Part shown: positions 1 to 11,028 of the stretch, piece by piece
Layout: every line of letters starts with the position of its first letter
Position numbering within the stretch: position 1 is the stretch's first letter
Source of the DNA: Plectosphaerella cucumerina
Taxonomy: Eukaryota; Ascomycota; Sordariomycetes; Glomerellales; Plectosphaerellaceae
Assembly (NCBI GenBank): GCA_020746995.1
Contig: JAGPXD010000004.1
Coordinates: forward strand, 5,050,868-5,114,867
DNA length: 64,000 bases
Reading direction: 5' to 3'
Made by a program: the position numbers and the translations under genes
The notes under the pieces: model-generated
What the model was told of the DNA's origin: nothing
The model's database searches: none
The model's input: only the letters and a program-made list of their open reading frames with translations

Positions 1-532
1 CTGCCCACAAAAATGTGTCATGGCCTGGCTGTCGAAGGTCTTGCAAGGCGTTTTGCAGGTTTGTACCGATCTCGACTCTGAGGCCCGTGAAGTGAATCGC
101 TTTACGAGGCTGTGAATCGCCCCAAACGTAGGACAACGCGGCAAACCGTGGCGTTTCGCTGAGTGTGGTTGTCACCAGATCACCGGATAACGCGTGCCCT
201 TCTGCGCCGGCATGGAGCCTTAGGAGGCGAATTTGGCCAACCAAGGCGAGTGAAGAGTACTGGTATTTTTCCATGATATCTCGGCCGTGAATATCCGATT
301 TTCTTACACAATGTAAGAGAGAAGAGGGACGACGCGGTTGGAGTTGAGACTGCTATCTTGTGCCCAGAAGCGGGGTTTGACCGACAATCGACGCGCCCAG
401 GTGCTATTCTTAGACGCCCCCACTTCGACGAAATGCCAAGGCATTCGACCAGGTGTCTCCATATTTCCAGCCTTTGCTCTTCAAGCTGGGCGCTGCGGCC
501 GCCAGTATAGACGCGATGGGGGCAGGAAGGGG
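1..532. other. no gene recognised
   Basis: No convincing coding region, RNA gene or repeat is visible here. The stretch is mixed-composition DNA and leads into the LINE ORF1 remnant that begins near 533. Confidence 0.4.
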
Positions 533-1480
533 ATGAGGGGGCAACTCCGACTGGAGGTCAAAGGACTGCGACAAGAGGTGATGGATCAGAGAGATATCAT
601 TGAAGGACAGAAAGATATGGTCCGCGAACTGGGCCGACAGCTGAAAGATACGAAGGAGCAGATGGGCGAGGAGCTAAAGCAGAGCCGCGAACAACTCGAA
701 GCCATCGCGACGTACGTCACGGAGCCCCGACCCAGTGCAAGCGCTGTCCGCGTCGCAAGCCGACACCGCTATATCGAACCCAGCCTAACGCATAAGAGCG
801 CCGAGCGTCACCGAAATACTCTATTATATAATCGACACGTCGAGAACCGAGGATGAGCGAGCGGACGAGATCACACCGGGCGCTATCCGCACTTTGGTGG
901 AGGGCGAGGTCAGGACAGAGCAAGACCGACCCAGCTGGCGATACCTTGCCGTGATTAAGGACCCAAAGAAGCCCCGAATCAGGATTACGTACAGAAATAA
1001 GGAAGAATATAAGACGATTAAACAGCTAGTTAAAGGTAAGCTCCCCGGAGGAACCCGAATACTACGAGACAATCTCCACCCTATTAAGGTCGACCACGTA
1101 AACCGCACGGCGGTGCTAGACGAGACACATAATATCCGCGACGGGGCGGCCGAGGCGATTAGCAGAGAGAACGATATCTAAATTACGAAGATATAGTAGG
1201 CTGGCTCAGCGACAGACAACCTATAAGGCCTATGGGTCTATAGTGATCTACCTCACCAGCTTGTCCGACGCGCGACGACTCCTCACGGACGGGTACGCGT
1301 ATACGGGGGGCGAGTCCGGAAAGACGGCGGTCTTTGAGCATCGAGACCGCCCCGAACAGTGCTACAACTGCCAGCGGATAGGGGACGGTCAATATCGCGG
1401 CACGTCGCTGTTTGCTCAGTCGCCGGCATCTTTCGACGCTCCTCAACTGCTCTCGATAACAGCTCGACGGATGCAGAACA
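533..1480 (+). pseudogene. Tad1-type LINE ORF1 remnant
   Basis: Remnant of the gag-like first ORF of a Tad1-clade LINE, an RNA-binding protein of the retrotransposon particle. A Gln/Glu/Lys-rich coiled coil (about 550-715) is followed after a frame change near 800 by the conserved block at 1050-1125 (core ILRDNLHPIKVDHVNRTAVL). A further frame change leads to a block at 1240-1400 (GGESGKT, then RDRPEQCYNCQRIG, the start of a CCHC zinc knuckle). The knuckle is not completed: after about 1400 the sequence matches nothing of the family. At least two frame changes and a stop at 1179-1181 make it dead. A second fragment of the same kind lies at 12680-12880 on the other strand. Family assignment rests on remembered Tad1 ORF1 motifs and is fairly secure. 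Confidence 0.7.
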
Positions 1481-1896
1481 GGGGACCTTTTGCGCAAGCT
1501 TTCGCAGCTGTGAATAAAACGTGCGCGACCTCGAATGGCGTGGCAGTCTTTCTTCGAGCTGCTCCGGAGTGATTCTCCACAGCTGGCACAGGTCCACACG
1601 GACGTTGGTAGTTCTGGGCTCAAGACTCTCGTCGCCCGGTAGCTGTTGCTGCGCAAGGACTCCCTAAATCCTTGTAGGAGCATTCGGTCGATGGACAGAC
1701 TGTTCGGATCTTCGAGTGCGTTGTCGTTAAAGGCACGTTCCAGGCGATAAAACGAGTCTAATATCGAATGAGAACTGGTGCTGAGCCCTCTGAAGAACTC
1801 TTTGAGATACGTTTGAAGGGTTTCGGGGAGTCCTTGGAGTACTGAGCTGTCGACCGAGTCGAGGAGAAGTGATCCGGACTGTGTTTCTGCCGGCAT
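1480..1896 (-). CDS. truncated hypothetical protein
   Basis: An ATG at 1896 opens a reading frame whose first ~100 residues look protein-like: acidic and Ser/Leu-rich with amphipathic helical stretches (YLKEFFRGL, FYRLERAFND) and a single CxxC (CASC) near residue 100. I recognise no family. The frame continues to 1183, but the distal part is antisense to the LINE ORF1 remnant, so the native 3' end was probably replaced by the insertion. The true downstream limit is uncertain; 1480 marks where LINE similarity on the other strand begins. It may be non-functional. Confidence 0.3.
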
Positions 1897-2663
1897 GTTG
1901 TGTGTGTCGTGGGGGGTGGTGAGCTCGGGATCAGGTGCGGTCACAGATACCCGCCGGAGTACATGGGGAGAGAAAGAGTCAAAAATCAATCAGGCAAGTG
2001 ATCTTGAACAGGCAGGCGCACAACCTGAAATCCGGCCAGGGCCATGACGGGAACGGCCAGGTCGGGAAAGACCTAGCTGAATGGATCTGGGAGGGAAACA
2101 GCGAGGGGGAGACCGCGCCTAAGTCCGGAAGTGCTGGAAAGATCGATACAAAGGTCGTCGACTCGAAACTGTGGCGCGGTGGCAGGCGTAGAAGCCGTGG
2201 CATGCTTCCCCTTTGAGGCGGAACCAACATTTGTTGTTGGGGCTCGGGAGCTTGATTTCCTTCGGAACCATCCCTCGAACCCTCGGACGAGACCCCAAAG
2301 GTTCGTACTCGTCGCCAGACGACGAAGGCCAACTCCCATCGCTGACCCTGTTTCGTCCAGGCCCGACACCAACTCTGTCGCAGTCATCCCATCTCGAAAC
2401 CGAACGCCGATAGCCCCCCTCCACAAAAAAACCACGATGTGAACCCATCGGGCCTCGACAGCCCCGAGTTGTATACGATCGCCTCGGCGCTGCCCTACCG
2501 GTCGAAAGGGCCGCCGCAACGGCTCTTCTCGTCGATGAAACTTTGGAGGGATCAGTCTTGTTGACAATCGTGCCCGGTCTGGGAACACCTCTCATCGATG
2601 CGATCTATGCCGGTCGAACATGGCTAGACTCATCGAGTTGTCCCGACGGGACCGGCAATAGAG

Positions 2664-3135
2664 ATGTTGAAGGAATCCTTTCCCGAGGGAGAAAGCTGGC
2701 GTCTCGAGCCAGAAGATTGTCGCGCCATCGGATACATCGAAGAGTATTTGTACGTTAGCGAAGACAGGCACGGTCTCTACTTCGCAGTCATGGCGGACAG
2801 GAACATGAAGTCGGATTGTATCACGGGCACCAACTTCTTGCTCGGCGACAATGCCGGCATGCCGTACCATGGAGACTGGATCTTCGGGAGTTTTGATTTC
2901 GAGAAAGCGCGAGTTGTCCTGCCTCTCGTACAACATACTTGTGGACAAGGATACGCTAAAAGTCAAAGCTATCATTGATTGGGAGTATGCTGGGTTTTAT
3001 CCGCCGTTCTTCGAAAGAGAGGTCTATACGCGCCATGGACCACGAGCTCAGACAAAGAACGACTTCGGTCTAGTGGCGAAGATGCTGGAATTCTTACAAC
3101 TGCACGAGTTGGACGAATCACTCGATGGGAACTAA
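2664..3135 (+). pseudogene. aminoglycoside-phosphotransferase-like kinase fragment
   Basis: Resembles the C-terminal half of the fungal APH-like (protein-kinase-fold) phosphotransferase family. The clearest signature is at about 2928-3010, where the frame reads NILVDKDTLKVKAIIDWEYAGFYP, shortened here to its two keys: NILVD (Mg-binding Asn context) and IIDWEYAG (the DFG-equivalent Asp). The catalytic HxD that should precede NILVD is absent; LSCLSYN stands there. Two overlapping frames are needed (2664-2978 and 2851-3135), so there is a frameshift or an unrecognised intron near 2900. No N-terminal lobe is identifiable upstream. Most likely a degraded fragment with no kinase activity. Confidence 0.5.
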
Positions 3136-3351
3136 AGACAACCCTACTATGTCCATTAAGCTCCGTATGAAGCCAACGTCGGCCAACTTTTGGCATACGC
3201 CTTCTCCATCGATGGCCATCCGTATCAGGTCAGCTCAAGTCTGTACGCCGGTGATGCGTAGTCCCATGTATCGAAGCCCGCTGACGTCAGGACCTGATAC
3301 GTAGTGTCATGGCAAGGACATCGATTACTTGGAATGTGCTGTACATAATTA

Positions 3352-4032
3352 CTATGTTTGTTCGGTGAGCCCGTAGGTATGAAAGGACACACTAGGGCCG
3401 TTTAGAACACGACAAGATAGACTATGTTCCTCCGCTCTAATGTCATAGTCGTCCCTGGGCTGTATGAGCGGCGCCGAACTTAATTTGCCCAAAGCTATCA
3501 CCGGCATGTCCCTCTTGATGTTTCCTGCCCTTAGTATTTCACAATTCTTAGCTTGTAGGACTTGGTAAGCATTCTGGACTGTTTCTAAGACTGTTTCATC
3601 GGCCAGAAACCAAGTAATATACGTTGGTAGGCCGTGGGCACTGCGGCCATGCTCAATAGATAACGCCTCCGCCAGGTCATTATCCCTACAGACAATGCGT
3701 AATGGACCATTTTGTGAGAACTGAGGAGGTAATGGTAGGTGGAAAGGCCCTTCTACCGTCTCCCCGGTATCAATATCGTCGGTGGTGTCTAAGTTTCGGA
3801 CAAACCTAGCTATATGCTTTCCGTCGAGTTGAAAGTACCAGAGGGGTCTTACCCATCCCCCTGAAATGCGATATAAATCAGCATTATCGTATGCACTTCG
3901 AGTCTCTAGTAGCTCCACGTCAATCCATTTGATGGCTCTATATTCTGGCTTGTTGAACCGAACGAAAGCGGGCAACAGGATGCGGTTCCGAAATAACGCT
4001 ACCGCAACTACGGCAATAGACACCACCGTCAT
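3352..4032 (-). CDS. hypothetical membrane-anchored protein
   Basis: Open frame of 226 codons from the ATG at 4032, with no internal stop. Residues 1-25 form a hydrophobic segment rich in Val/Ala (TVVSIAVVAVALF) that looks like a signal anchor. It is followed by Arg residues and a soluble domain of about 190 residues with no motif I know. The sequence is normal in base composition and ends before the AT-rich RIP block that starts near 4190, so the gene sits at the border of silenced DNA. It could have an upstream exon. Function unknown. Confidence 0.45.
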   Translation of the reverse strand: MTVVSIAVVAVALFRNRILLPAFVRFNKPEYRAIKWIDVELLETRSAYDNADLYRISGGWVRPLWYFQLDGKHIARFVRNLDTTDDIDTGETVEGPFHLPLPPQFSQNGPLRIVCRDNDLAEALSIEHGRSAHGLPTYITWFLADETVLETVQNAYQVLQAKNCEILRAGNIKRDMPVIALGKLSSAPLIQPRDDYDIRAEEHSLSCRVLNGPSVSFHTYGLTEQT

Positions 4033-4617
4033 TACCACAGGCAATTTTGCGGGGAACACGTGGAAGGCGAGTGAGACTAGGAAGATACTTCCCCCTATTG
4101 CGTGGAATCTTCTCCATGTGAGTGCGGCGTAGTAGGACTCGGAAGGTGTCCCACAAATGATGCGTATGGGTGGAAAGGCTTGTAGTGCATTACGAGGAAT
4201 AGTAACAGTAACGACTAAGTGGATAGTAGTAATAGTAATCTAGGTTCAGTATCAGTAGTCTTGAACTGAAAGACGATTTAAGTTCTTACAAAAATAATTA
4301 TCACAATTTGATTAAGATCTACTTGAAGTTAATAGATTTTACTGAATTATTATAGTGAATATACTTTTTGACGATGTCAGGACTAGCCGGAAAAGGGCGA
4401 AGGAACCGTGGAAGCCTATCTCAATGACTGCAAGCCATGATAGGAGTACGTGAACCCATAGTAACTGTCCTTTACATAAGGACGTGAGTCGCGTTATGCA
4501 TGATTCGGGTATTGCGAAGAAGCACTGCATTAGGATATTAATCATTGCCAGGGTCCCGGTTCTCTGTATAAGGGATAACTTAGCGAGATACCTGTTTCAA
4601 CTTCAATAGTGATAGCC

Positions 4618-5990
4618 TTAAAACATCATCGTCGCCAGTTTCAGCAGCAGAACCAAGATGCCGGCTATTATGGCATATCCCAGCGTAAACACTAAAAAGA
4701 AGAAAAGCTCTAGTAGTCGCTTATAAAACCAAAGCTTTCTCTTCCCCTACAGACTAGACTCCTTCCTAGTTATTAACCCGCCCGGAACGTACTTAAACTC
4801 TATCTTACTTCCTCTATCGAGTCTAGCTTTGCTTCGGATAATCGTAGTATACAGCGCCTCCCTGTTAAAGTCGATTATCTTCTCGTCGAAACTCGGGAAC
4901 AGCCTCTACAGTAATACTATTATCCGTACAAACCAGTAGTACCCTCGGAAGCACGTATAACTATATAAGCCTAGTCTTCCGATACTCAAACGGTCGTAAA
5001 GCTTATCGCCGTTAAGCACCCTGCTACCGGCCTTAATAAAGCTACCTGAGAGATTAACTAGCGCTATATCTTTGATAGCCTCGATAAAGTTATATCTAAC
5101 AACGAGGGAGTTTAGTAATACAGACAGCTCGTTATAGCTTATACTCTCTATAAGGATTTTAGCCTTATACGATAAGGTAAAGTATTTAGTTAGAGTACCG
5201 AGGATATACCCTAGGTACCGCTAGAGGGCGACGTAGTCCGCTATCTTAGACTCAGGTACCGTAATACCTATAATTAGGAGCTAACGGTATAAGTAAAGGT
5301 TATAGAATATTATCAGGGCGTAAAGGTAATCTAGCTTATTTATTAGCACGCCGTAGACGGATATATCGTAGTATAACGGCCCTCGAACCTCAGCGATCTT
5401 TATAATCCTCTACCGAACTATAGCGTGGAGTAGCCGTAATCTCACGGTTATCTTATACCTAGCGCCACCAGGCTTAATAAAACTAATACTATACGTAACT
5501 TCGAGGATAAACTAGAACGTCTCGAGGAGCCGCCTTAGTAGTATATATATACTAAAGCCGCCGGTACGGACAAGTACTTCTACCACACTTAACGAGGTCG
5601 AGTTCTCGCCTATAAAGCCCTGAAATACAAAGCTAATAAGGTTTGCTACGGTGTATCGGTAGAAGAAACACTACCTACACGTAAGCTATTCCCAATTAAC
5701 CTACTCCGGCACCGTATACACCTTGTCCCAGAACTTGCCTAGAACCTTATCCGTCTCGTGATACTACTCTAGTATAGAGTAAAGGTCTAGTTTAGTAGTT
5801 AATTAAGTGTTGCTTTGCTTTCGATGAAGTTCCTGGATCCTATTAACCACAGCCGAGCTGAGTTAGTTATACTCGAAGCGGAGGAAGTCGCTCTCTTCTT
5901 TAGGGATATACTCTTCGGTCTAGACGAAGGAGTAGTTCCCTACCGTCCGGATATCCGGATAATTCTTCTCGTGCGATTCTTTCTTTATAG
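4618..5990 (-). pseudogene. mpaB-like ER-bound oxygenase (dead)
   Basis: Reading the minus strand through in-frame TAG codons gives a protein matching the ER-bound oxygenase mpaB / rubber-oxygenase-like family (DUF2236-type). Keys in order: GGFSIYILLRRLLETF (about 5520-5570), VRLRLLHAIVR-stop-R (about 5410-5450), YYDISVYGVLIN (about 5340-5375), and YVAL-stop-RYLGYILGT (about 5190-5235). These include family-typical His and Arg positions. A C-terminal hydrophobic helix of about 25 residues (4625-4700) precedes a TAA at 4618-4620 and fits an ER anchor. Stops read as former Gln or Trp codons, the expected RIP product. In mycophenolic acid biosynthesis mpaB oxidatively cleaves a farnesyl side chain; whether this relative acted on a terpenoid is inference. 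The N-terminus (5800-5990) is not resolved. Confidence 0.7.
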
Positions 5991-6560
5991 TACGGTTAAG
6001 TCGGAGAAGGAATTATTAGGGGTAAAGTAAAGGAGACTATACTCGAGCTAAGGGATTTCCTTGTAGTAGCTTACCGATACCCATAAAGGAATATATACGG
6101 AGGCGGCTAAAATTAGCTATCTCTTAGCCCCCTATACTCTAGCGTTAGTTCTTTCCAGGATATAGATCTCTCTTCGTCCGGCGGCGAATAAGAGCGATAT
6201 CTATATCAAGGTCCTTCACGCGAGGAGGGGTATATATAGTAGCGCCGGCTATATCACTACCGATTTAGGGGCTTAACTTACCCAGTCTATACCTAATCGT
6301 AATCCTTACCCCGAAAGTAATATAACAATCTAATATAGAAGACGGGGGTAGTAATCTAAGTACGTTAGATAGTCTTTACAAGCCGGTATTAAAAGGGACT
6401 AAACAACCCCAGCGAATCCCTTCGATAAACCTAGAACTCGACGGTAAAGCGTCTTTCTATAACTCTACTATATCTACTTAAACGATTATTACTCTTCTAA
6501 ATTTCTTTCGTGCGTTTGTAAAGTAGACGCCCCGAGTTAATCCACACTATAATATAGTTA
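5990..6560. promoter_or_regulatory. former shared intergenic region of a divergent pair
   Basis: Lies between the 5' ends of the dead oxygenase (minus) and dead terpene synthase (plus). No ORF or repeat can be read and RIP has erased any promoter elements. The assignment rests only on gene orientation. Confidence 0.3.
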
Positions 6561-7830
6561 AAATACTATCTGAAGAGTAGCTAGTAGAGTCCGTATATCT
6601 ATTACTAGTTTTAGGCGATAAGGTTAACGTTAGCTACAGAAAATACTCCTTCTCCGTATCTATAAGACGAAAAGTTAAGCTTTACGACTTCTCACTCTTC
6701 TACTCTATCGCTACGCCGGAAGCCCTAGAGGATAAGCTTCGGACTATATACGACTAGGGGAACTAGGTTAGTTAGCATAACCCCTGACGAGACGATTCTC
6801 AGCTAATACTAGATTCAAGGTGTTTCCATTTAACGACAGCAAGAAGAATCTAATACTACCCGTTACTTTACGCTAACGTTCGTTCCCAGTGTTCGATACC
6901 GGCTACCTACGTGGAGATCCGCAGACATCCCGCGATGTCTTGGACAGTCTTATATCTAATATAACGGGCCGACCGTGCCACGGCTCTAAGATTCTAGTCG
7001 TCAGAGCCTATAACGATATTATCCGAAGGCTGTTAAAGGTTAGAGTCGATTAGTACTCTTTATTTATTCGATCCGATGCCTGATATTTCCTATCTTACCA
7101 CGAAGGAAGCACCGAGAGGTATATACTCCGCCCTTCTGGAAAAGATCTCCGAGTTGATCCCCTCCAGGAGTCTAGACCCGATTTACTAAGGCTATATCCG
7201 ACTATACTCTAGGCGTTACCGAACACGTTAATACCTATATAGTAGCCCGTACTCCCACCCTGGAGGTAATGCTTTATACTCGTTAGCTATCCGTCGGCGT
7301 GGCACCCCTGTACTATCTAGTCGAATATACGTACTCTCTTAAAATACCGGACTTTATCTTTCTAAACCCTACAGTCTAAGCCCTGGAGCGTTTAGGTACC
7401 GAGTTTATTATCCTGTGGGTATCTAGTATACACGTATATATCGACTGTCGATCGCCCTATCTGACCTGTTACACCAACCTCGCAGATCAAATGATATACT
7501 CTCTTATCGAAAGGAGGAGGTGAGACCGCTGTAGCTTACTAAGATACACGTACACCTCGGTATCTAACTACTTACAGGCCGAGGATTACCCCTTTAATAT
7601 AGTTGCTATATATCGTATAGCCGGCTAATCGGCGTAAGAAGCTTTCGACACCCTAGCTACGCTTTTAGCGTAGAGATATCGTGATTAGAATATAACGATC
7701 GATTGCCTGCCGAGCTAGGACCCGTAAACCGACACCCAGGTTCGTTAATATATCGAAGGTATCTAAAATATCGTCTAAGCTAATATTAGCTAGAGGTAAA
7801 TAATTTATCCTAAAAAAGAAAACCGGCTGA
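6560..7830 (+). pseudogene. class I terpene synthase (RIP-inactivated)
   Basis: The plus strand encodes a fungal sesquiterpene-synthase-type cyclase broken by many TAG/TAA codons. Three introns can be placed: 6767-6819, 7415-7485 and 7520-7577. After intron 1 the exon begins VFPF and then N-D-S-K-K-N (832-849 of the 6 kb) where the Asp-rich motif belongs. Each change from an acidic residue to N or K is a single G-to-A. After intron 2 the NSE/DTE metal-binding motif is fully preserved as NDILSYRKE (7490-7516). Other family blocks are RTPTLEVMLYTR (about 7235-7280), VEYTYSLKIPD (about 7320-7355) and the C-terminal LPS-stop-DP...YIEGI (about 7710-7765). The enzyme would have cyclised a prenyl diphosphate with Mg2+. 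It is now certainly dead. The first exon is not resolved. Confidence 0.8.
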
Positions 7831-7995
7831 TATAAGTTCCTAGTAGCTTTTAGTCAAAGAGGTATATAGGATCGCAAGGGGCTGAGATTCGCGCAACAGG
7901 GAAGATTGATGTCATGGTTCGCCCTCCATACTTTAACGTTATCGAGTAGAACTCTTGGATTGGGGCGTGCTCGCGCGGGTTTGGGTTAGGACGGA

Positions 7996-8270
7996 CGCCC
8001 TGCAGGACGTTGTGGGTCGGAAGCGAATTAGTTTCTGGGCGCCCTGCAGGGCGTCCCACGGAGCGACTAGGACGCGACTCCTCCCGCTCCCGTGGCCTCT
8101 GGCGGACAGATGGAAGCCCTGCAGGGCGTCCTGGATTAAAACCGAGTTAGTTACGGGCGCTCTATAGGGCGTCCTGCGAAGCAACCAGAACGCGACCTCT
8201 CCTATGGCCTCTGGCGTGACAGATGGACGCCCTGCAGGGCGTCCTACGAAGCGACCGGAATCCGACCGAT
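7996..8270. repeat. tandem repeat with CCCTGCAGGG palindromes
   Basis: About 2.3 copies of a ~115-bp unit, each made of a short (~43 bp) and a long (~73 bp) subunit opening with the palindrome GCCCTGCAGGGC and often GGGCGTCC after it (8041, 8115, 8230; partial at 7998). The long subunits share the tail GGCCTCTGGCG...ACAGATGGA. One copy at 8159 reads GCTCTATAGGGC, i.e. CTGCAG changed to CTATAG by two transitions, as RIP would do. It sits just upstream of the ParB-like ORF. A lone GACGCCCTGC at about 35150 resembles the unit. Confidence 0.75.
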
Positions 8271-8388
8271 CCCGTGGACTTTAGCGCGATTCTAATATGG
8301 GTCAAAGCGGAGAGCCGTAGTTCCTCTCGCTGCAGCCGTTGTTCCCTATAATACCAGTAGTACTATACCAAAGCCGGCCTGGAAAGCG

Positions 8389-9060
8389 ATGAAGCGAAAA
8401 CAAGTAGCAGCAGCTATACCGACAGGGAAGAAGCAGCGGCAGGTATCGGTTCCCGGCAGTGACAGCTTCAAAGAAGTCGCGTCGCTCCGCGAGCGGGTAA
8501 GGCCGTACCGCCTTGCTATCGGGCGGCTTAACCTGGACGTACTCGACACTACGTGGAGCGACGGCCAGAACAGGCGAGTCGACACTAGCCACGTACAAGA
8601 CCTAGTCACTACATTCAAGATACAGGGGCTTCAACGAACCGCGGAGGCGTACTATATCCGAGTACTATATAGCCGCGACGAGGTACGTAAGGTCGAGGCG
8701 CTAGGCCGCGGTGGCGACAAGTGTCGATTCTTGGAGTAGGCCGCCGTTAACAAAAGCCGGGTCGAGGTCATAGCTGGCTAACACCGAATAGAAGCTCTCA
8801 GGGCATTTTTCGAGGAGACGGGCGACGGAAGTACGGACGAGCAAGCGGCGAGGCTATAGTGGATATACAAGCTCTACGACAGAGGTAAGGTATACCCGCT
8901 CTCGATTATCTGCTTCCGCTCACGATATAGACCGGTTGCCGCCAGGGCTTACGCTGCAATTACGGATAAACCAGGCCGACACGACGCTACCAGACAGCCA
9001 AGGCCAGGTCTAGATACAACTAGCATCGCTCGCTACGCAGGCGCCGGCCGACGAGTAGCT
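8389..9060 (+). pseudogene. ParB/sulfiredoxin-like domain protein (dead)
   Basis: ATG at 8389 opens 116 codons, ended by TAG at 8737-8739; the similarity continues beyond it. The segment R-VDTSHV-DLVTTF-GL-R followed by VIAG-stop-HRIEAL (about 8765-8800) matches the ParB-like nuclease fold, where the intact motif is AGQHRIEAL. Stops occur where Trp (TGG to TAG, 8737), Gln (CAA to TAA, 8778) and Gln (CAG to TAG, about 8858) are expected, so both strands were mutated. In bacteria ParB-like domains bind CTP or act as nucleases; the role of the fungal versions is unknown to me. The C-terminus is lost near 9060. Confidence 0.55.
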
Positions 9061-9531
9061 GCTTGTTAAAAAGAAGCTAGTGGAGTCGCTCTGCCTGGAT
9101 AGGAGCGTCCCCGTGCGTCGGCTCGTCACTCTTTGGAGCAAGGCAACGTGGCGCGAGAGGACGACCGCCTGGCTAGGCACCCGCCTCGGGATGCTATACT
9201 GTGGTGTTACCGATCGATGAAATGGAACAGGATTCTTCGTAGGATCATTTGACAACCATGAGATTCCAGCTCGTGAGGGAAGCCCAGCACCAATTCAATC
9301 CTCCAGCATCGCCATCAGCATGAGTTTGAAAAAATCATTTTGCGCTGTGCTTGCAGCCGTTGGTGCTGCCCATGCTCAGGGCGCAGGAACCTCGCTGGAC
9401 CCTGTTCAACCAGTTCTGCTCCCTGATGGCGCCATGGCAAAGAACCCATTGGCACACCTCGGGGGTAATGGCCCTTGGACTATATGACACCACAGCAGGC
9501 AACAACCCCTTTCACATCCATCCATCACCCT
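9060..9531. other. no gene recognised
   Basis: Follows the ParB-like remnant. I see no supported gene. A short direct repeat (GACAATGTGCACA) occurs at 9552 and 9589, at the very end of the patatin-like reading frame. Confidence 0.35.
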
Positions 9532-10727
9532 CTATCTTGCCTTATGGGAAAGACAATGTGCACAGCCCTCGGCACAGTCTCCCATAAGACAATGTGCACA
9601 CTGTTCAATCAAAGTGTTCCAACCCGGCAATTGGTCCTCCGTTATGCTCTTTAGCGTTCGCATACTCTGCCAATCGTCAAGATTGATCTCCTCCTTCAAT
9701 TCCACGTTGAACCTGAAGTAACAAATCTTTCTCTCAGACCTAGCATTTAGCCTGCCAATCTTGTGGCAGAAGTCCTTGTGCTTAGCTTCCGTGTTCGTCA
9801 CATACGAGACAGCTGTGCTGATGGTGTTGAGAGCGACCCAACCAGATTGTTGGACTGGTTTCTTAACGCGGCCTGTCCCAATGCTAACGACGCAGGAAAC
9901 TTGGGGCTCTGGGACAGGTGTGCCTTGACTGATGGAAATGAGGTCATATCGTGCATCCCAGACTTGGTTGATGGGGTTATTGTTGAGGAGGCCGCCATCC
10001 CAGAATTCTTCTCCCATAACCTCCACTTTAGGTAGGTAGGTTGGAGCAGCGGACGTGGCGAGAGCGGCTTGCTCTACTGTGATATCTGCAAAGTCGTCTG
10101 TGGCGTCCGGTGGGGGGGCCAAGGAGCGAAATAGGACGGCGCATTCGTGGTTGATACTAGTGGCACACATAAACCTGAGGATAGTTAGCTATTTATGATG
10201 TATCGCAATAAGAGCAGGATGTACAGACATTCGCCCGGTCCCAGGTTTGCGGAGTTTAACAGCGTCACCGCCGTCTCCGCGTTCACCGCGTTCTGCCATA
10301 ATGTCGTGAATGGCCTCCTTTAGGTAAGTGTCCGAAAAGCGAGAAGGAAGAAACAAGGCTTTAGCCCGCAGGTAGGGATTGCCGATGCAGTAGCCAAGGT
10401 AGCCCCATTCATGCAGACTTCCCCCCCTAAAAACTGGGGGAGCCTGGGGCTAAAGACTTTCTTCGCCATCTTCTCGTATGTGCTGATTGCTGTCTTCGTA
10501 TCCATTCCCAGCCGAAAGAGCATGAGTGCAATAAGGCCACCTGTGCTGGTTCCACCAGCGAGATCGAAACAGGCCTTTGGAAGCTTTGTCGCTTGGCGGC
10601 CCTCATTAACTTTCTCCATGATCGCATGCAGGATCACTAAACTGGAGATACCTCTGATACCGCCGCCGTCCAAACTGAGGAGCCGCAAGCCGGACTTGGC
10701 ACTGCTAGAGTCATTCATTGCCTCCAT
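9532..10727 (-). pseudogene. patatin-like phospholipase, probable frameshift
   Basis: Patatin-like lipid acyl hydrolase. From the ATG at 10727 the frame shows the oxyanion-hole motif DGGGIRG (about 10665-10685) and the nucleophile elbow GTSTGG (about 10545-10565), giving the Ser of the Ser-Asp dyad. A C7 run (10421-10427; G7 in the gene) must be crossed by a frame change to continue into GYLGYCIGNPYLRAK and SRFSD-YLKEAI. A 54-nt intron at 10175-10228 then joins to MCATS. The second catalytic residue is in WDGGLLNNNP (about 10005-10035). The frame closes at 9532. The family normally continues into NB-ARC/TPR or other tails in fungal STAND proteins; here no such tail follows. If the G7 run is a sequencing error, the gene may be intact. 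Confidence 0.75.
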
Positions 10728-11028
10728 GACACGTGATTCTGACACGCTTCTTAAGAGGATTCTCGGACTTCTGACGAAGGGGCTGGGACTTCTCTTAAGA
10801 ATTAGTTATTAACCCCCCAGCATAAACGTCCCCGGCCGGGTTGCTGACCTTAATAAATTGAGACCGGATGCGACGAGACGATCTGGAAGAAGACAGGGCC
10901 GTCTCATTCGACTCGCCATAATGACATGAGCAGGGAACTAATGGCAACGGGATGGGGGAGAGGGGCACCCAGGAAATATAAATGCTTTTTCCAAGATGCC
11001 CCTAGCCCTTAGCTGGTCAATTGGCAGA
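10728..11028. other. intergenic, nothing recognised
   Basis: Upstream of the patatin-like gene. Any promoter of that gene lies here, but I can identify no specific element. Confidence 0.3.

Larger units (their letters stand above)
4190..7850. other. RIP-mutated block
   Basis: TpA-rich, CpA/TpG-poor sequence with dense cta/tag words on both strands, as left by repeat-induced point mutation. It contains two recognisable dead genes in divergent orientation (4618-5990 minus, 6560-7830 plus) separated by about 570 bp that would have held their shared promoter. From about 4190 to 4617 no gene is visible. Both edges are sharp: normal sequence resumes at about 4190 on the left, and GC-rich repeats begin near 7990 on the right. 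Confidence 0.75.

Noticed and set aside
2073..2595. Two overlapping minus-strand frames of about 160-170 codons
   Set aside because: No start context, no motif, Arg/Ser-rich composition typical of shadow frames.
8389..8739. Intact 116-aa protein
   Set aside because: The ParB-like similarity continues past the stop, so it is the truncated start of a larger dead gene.
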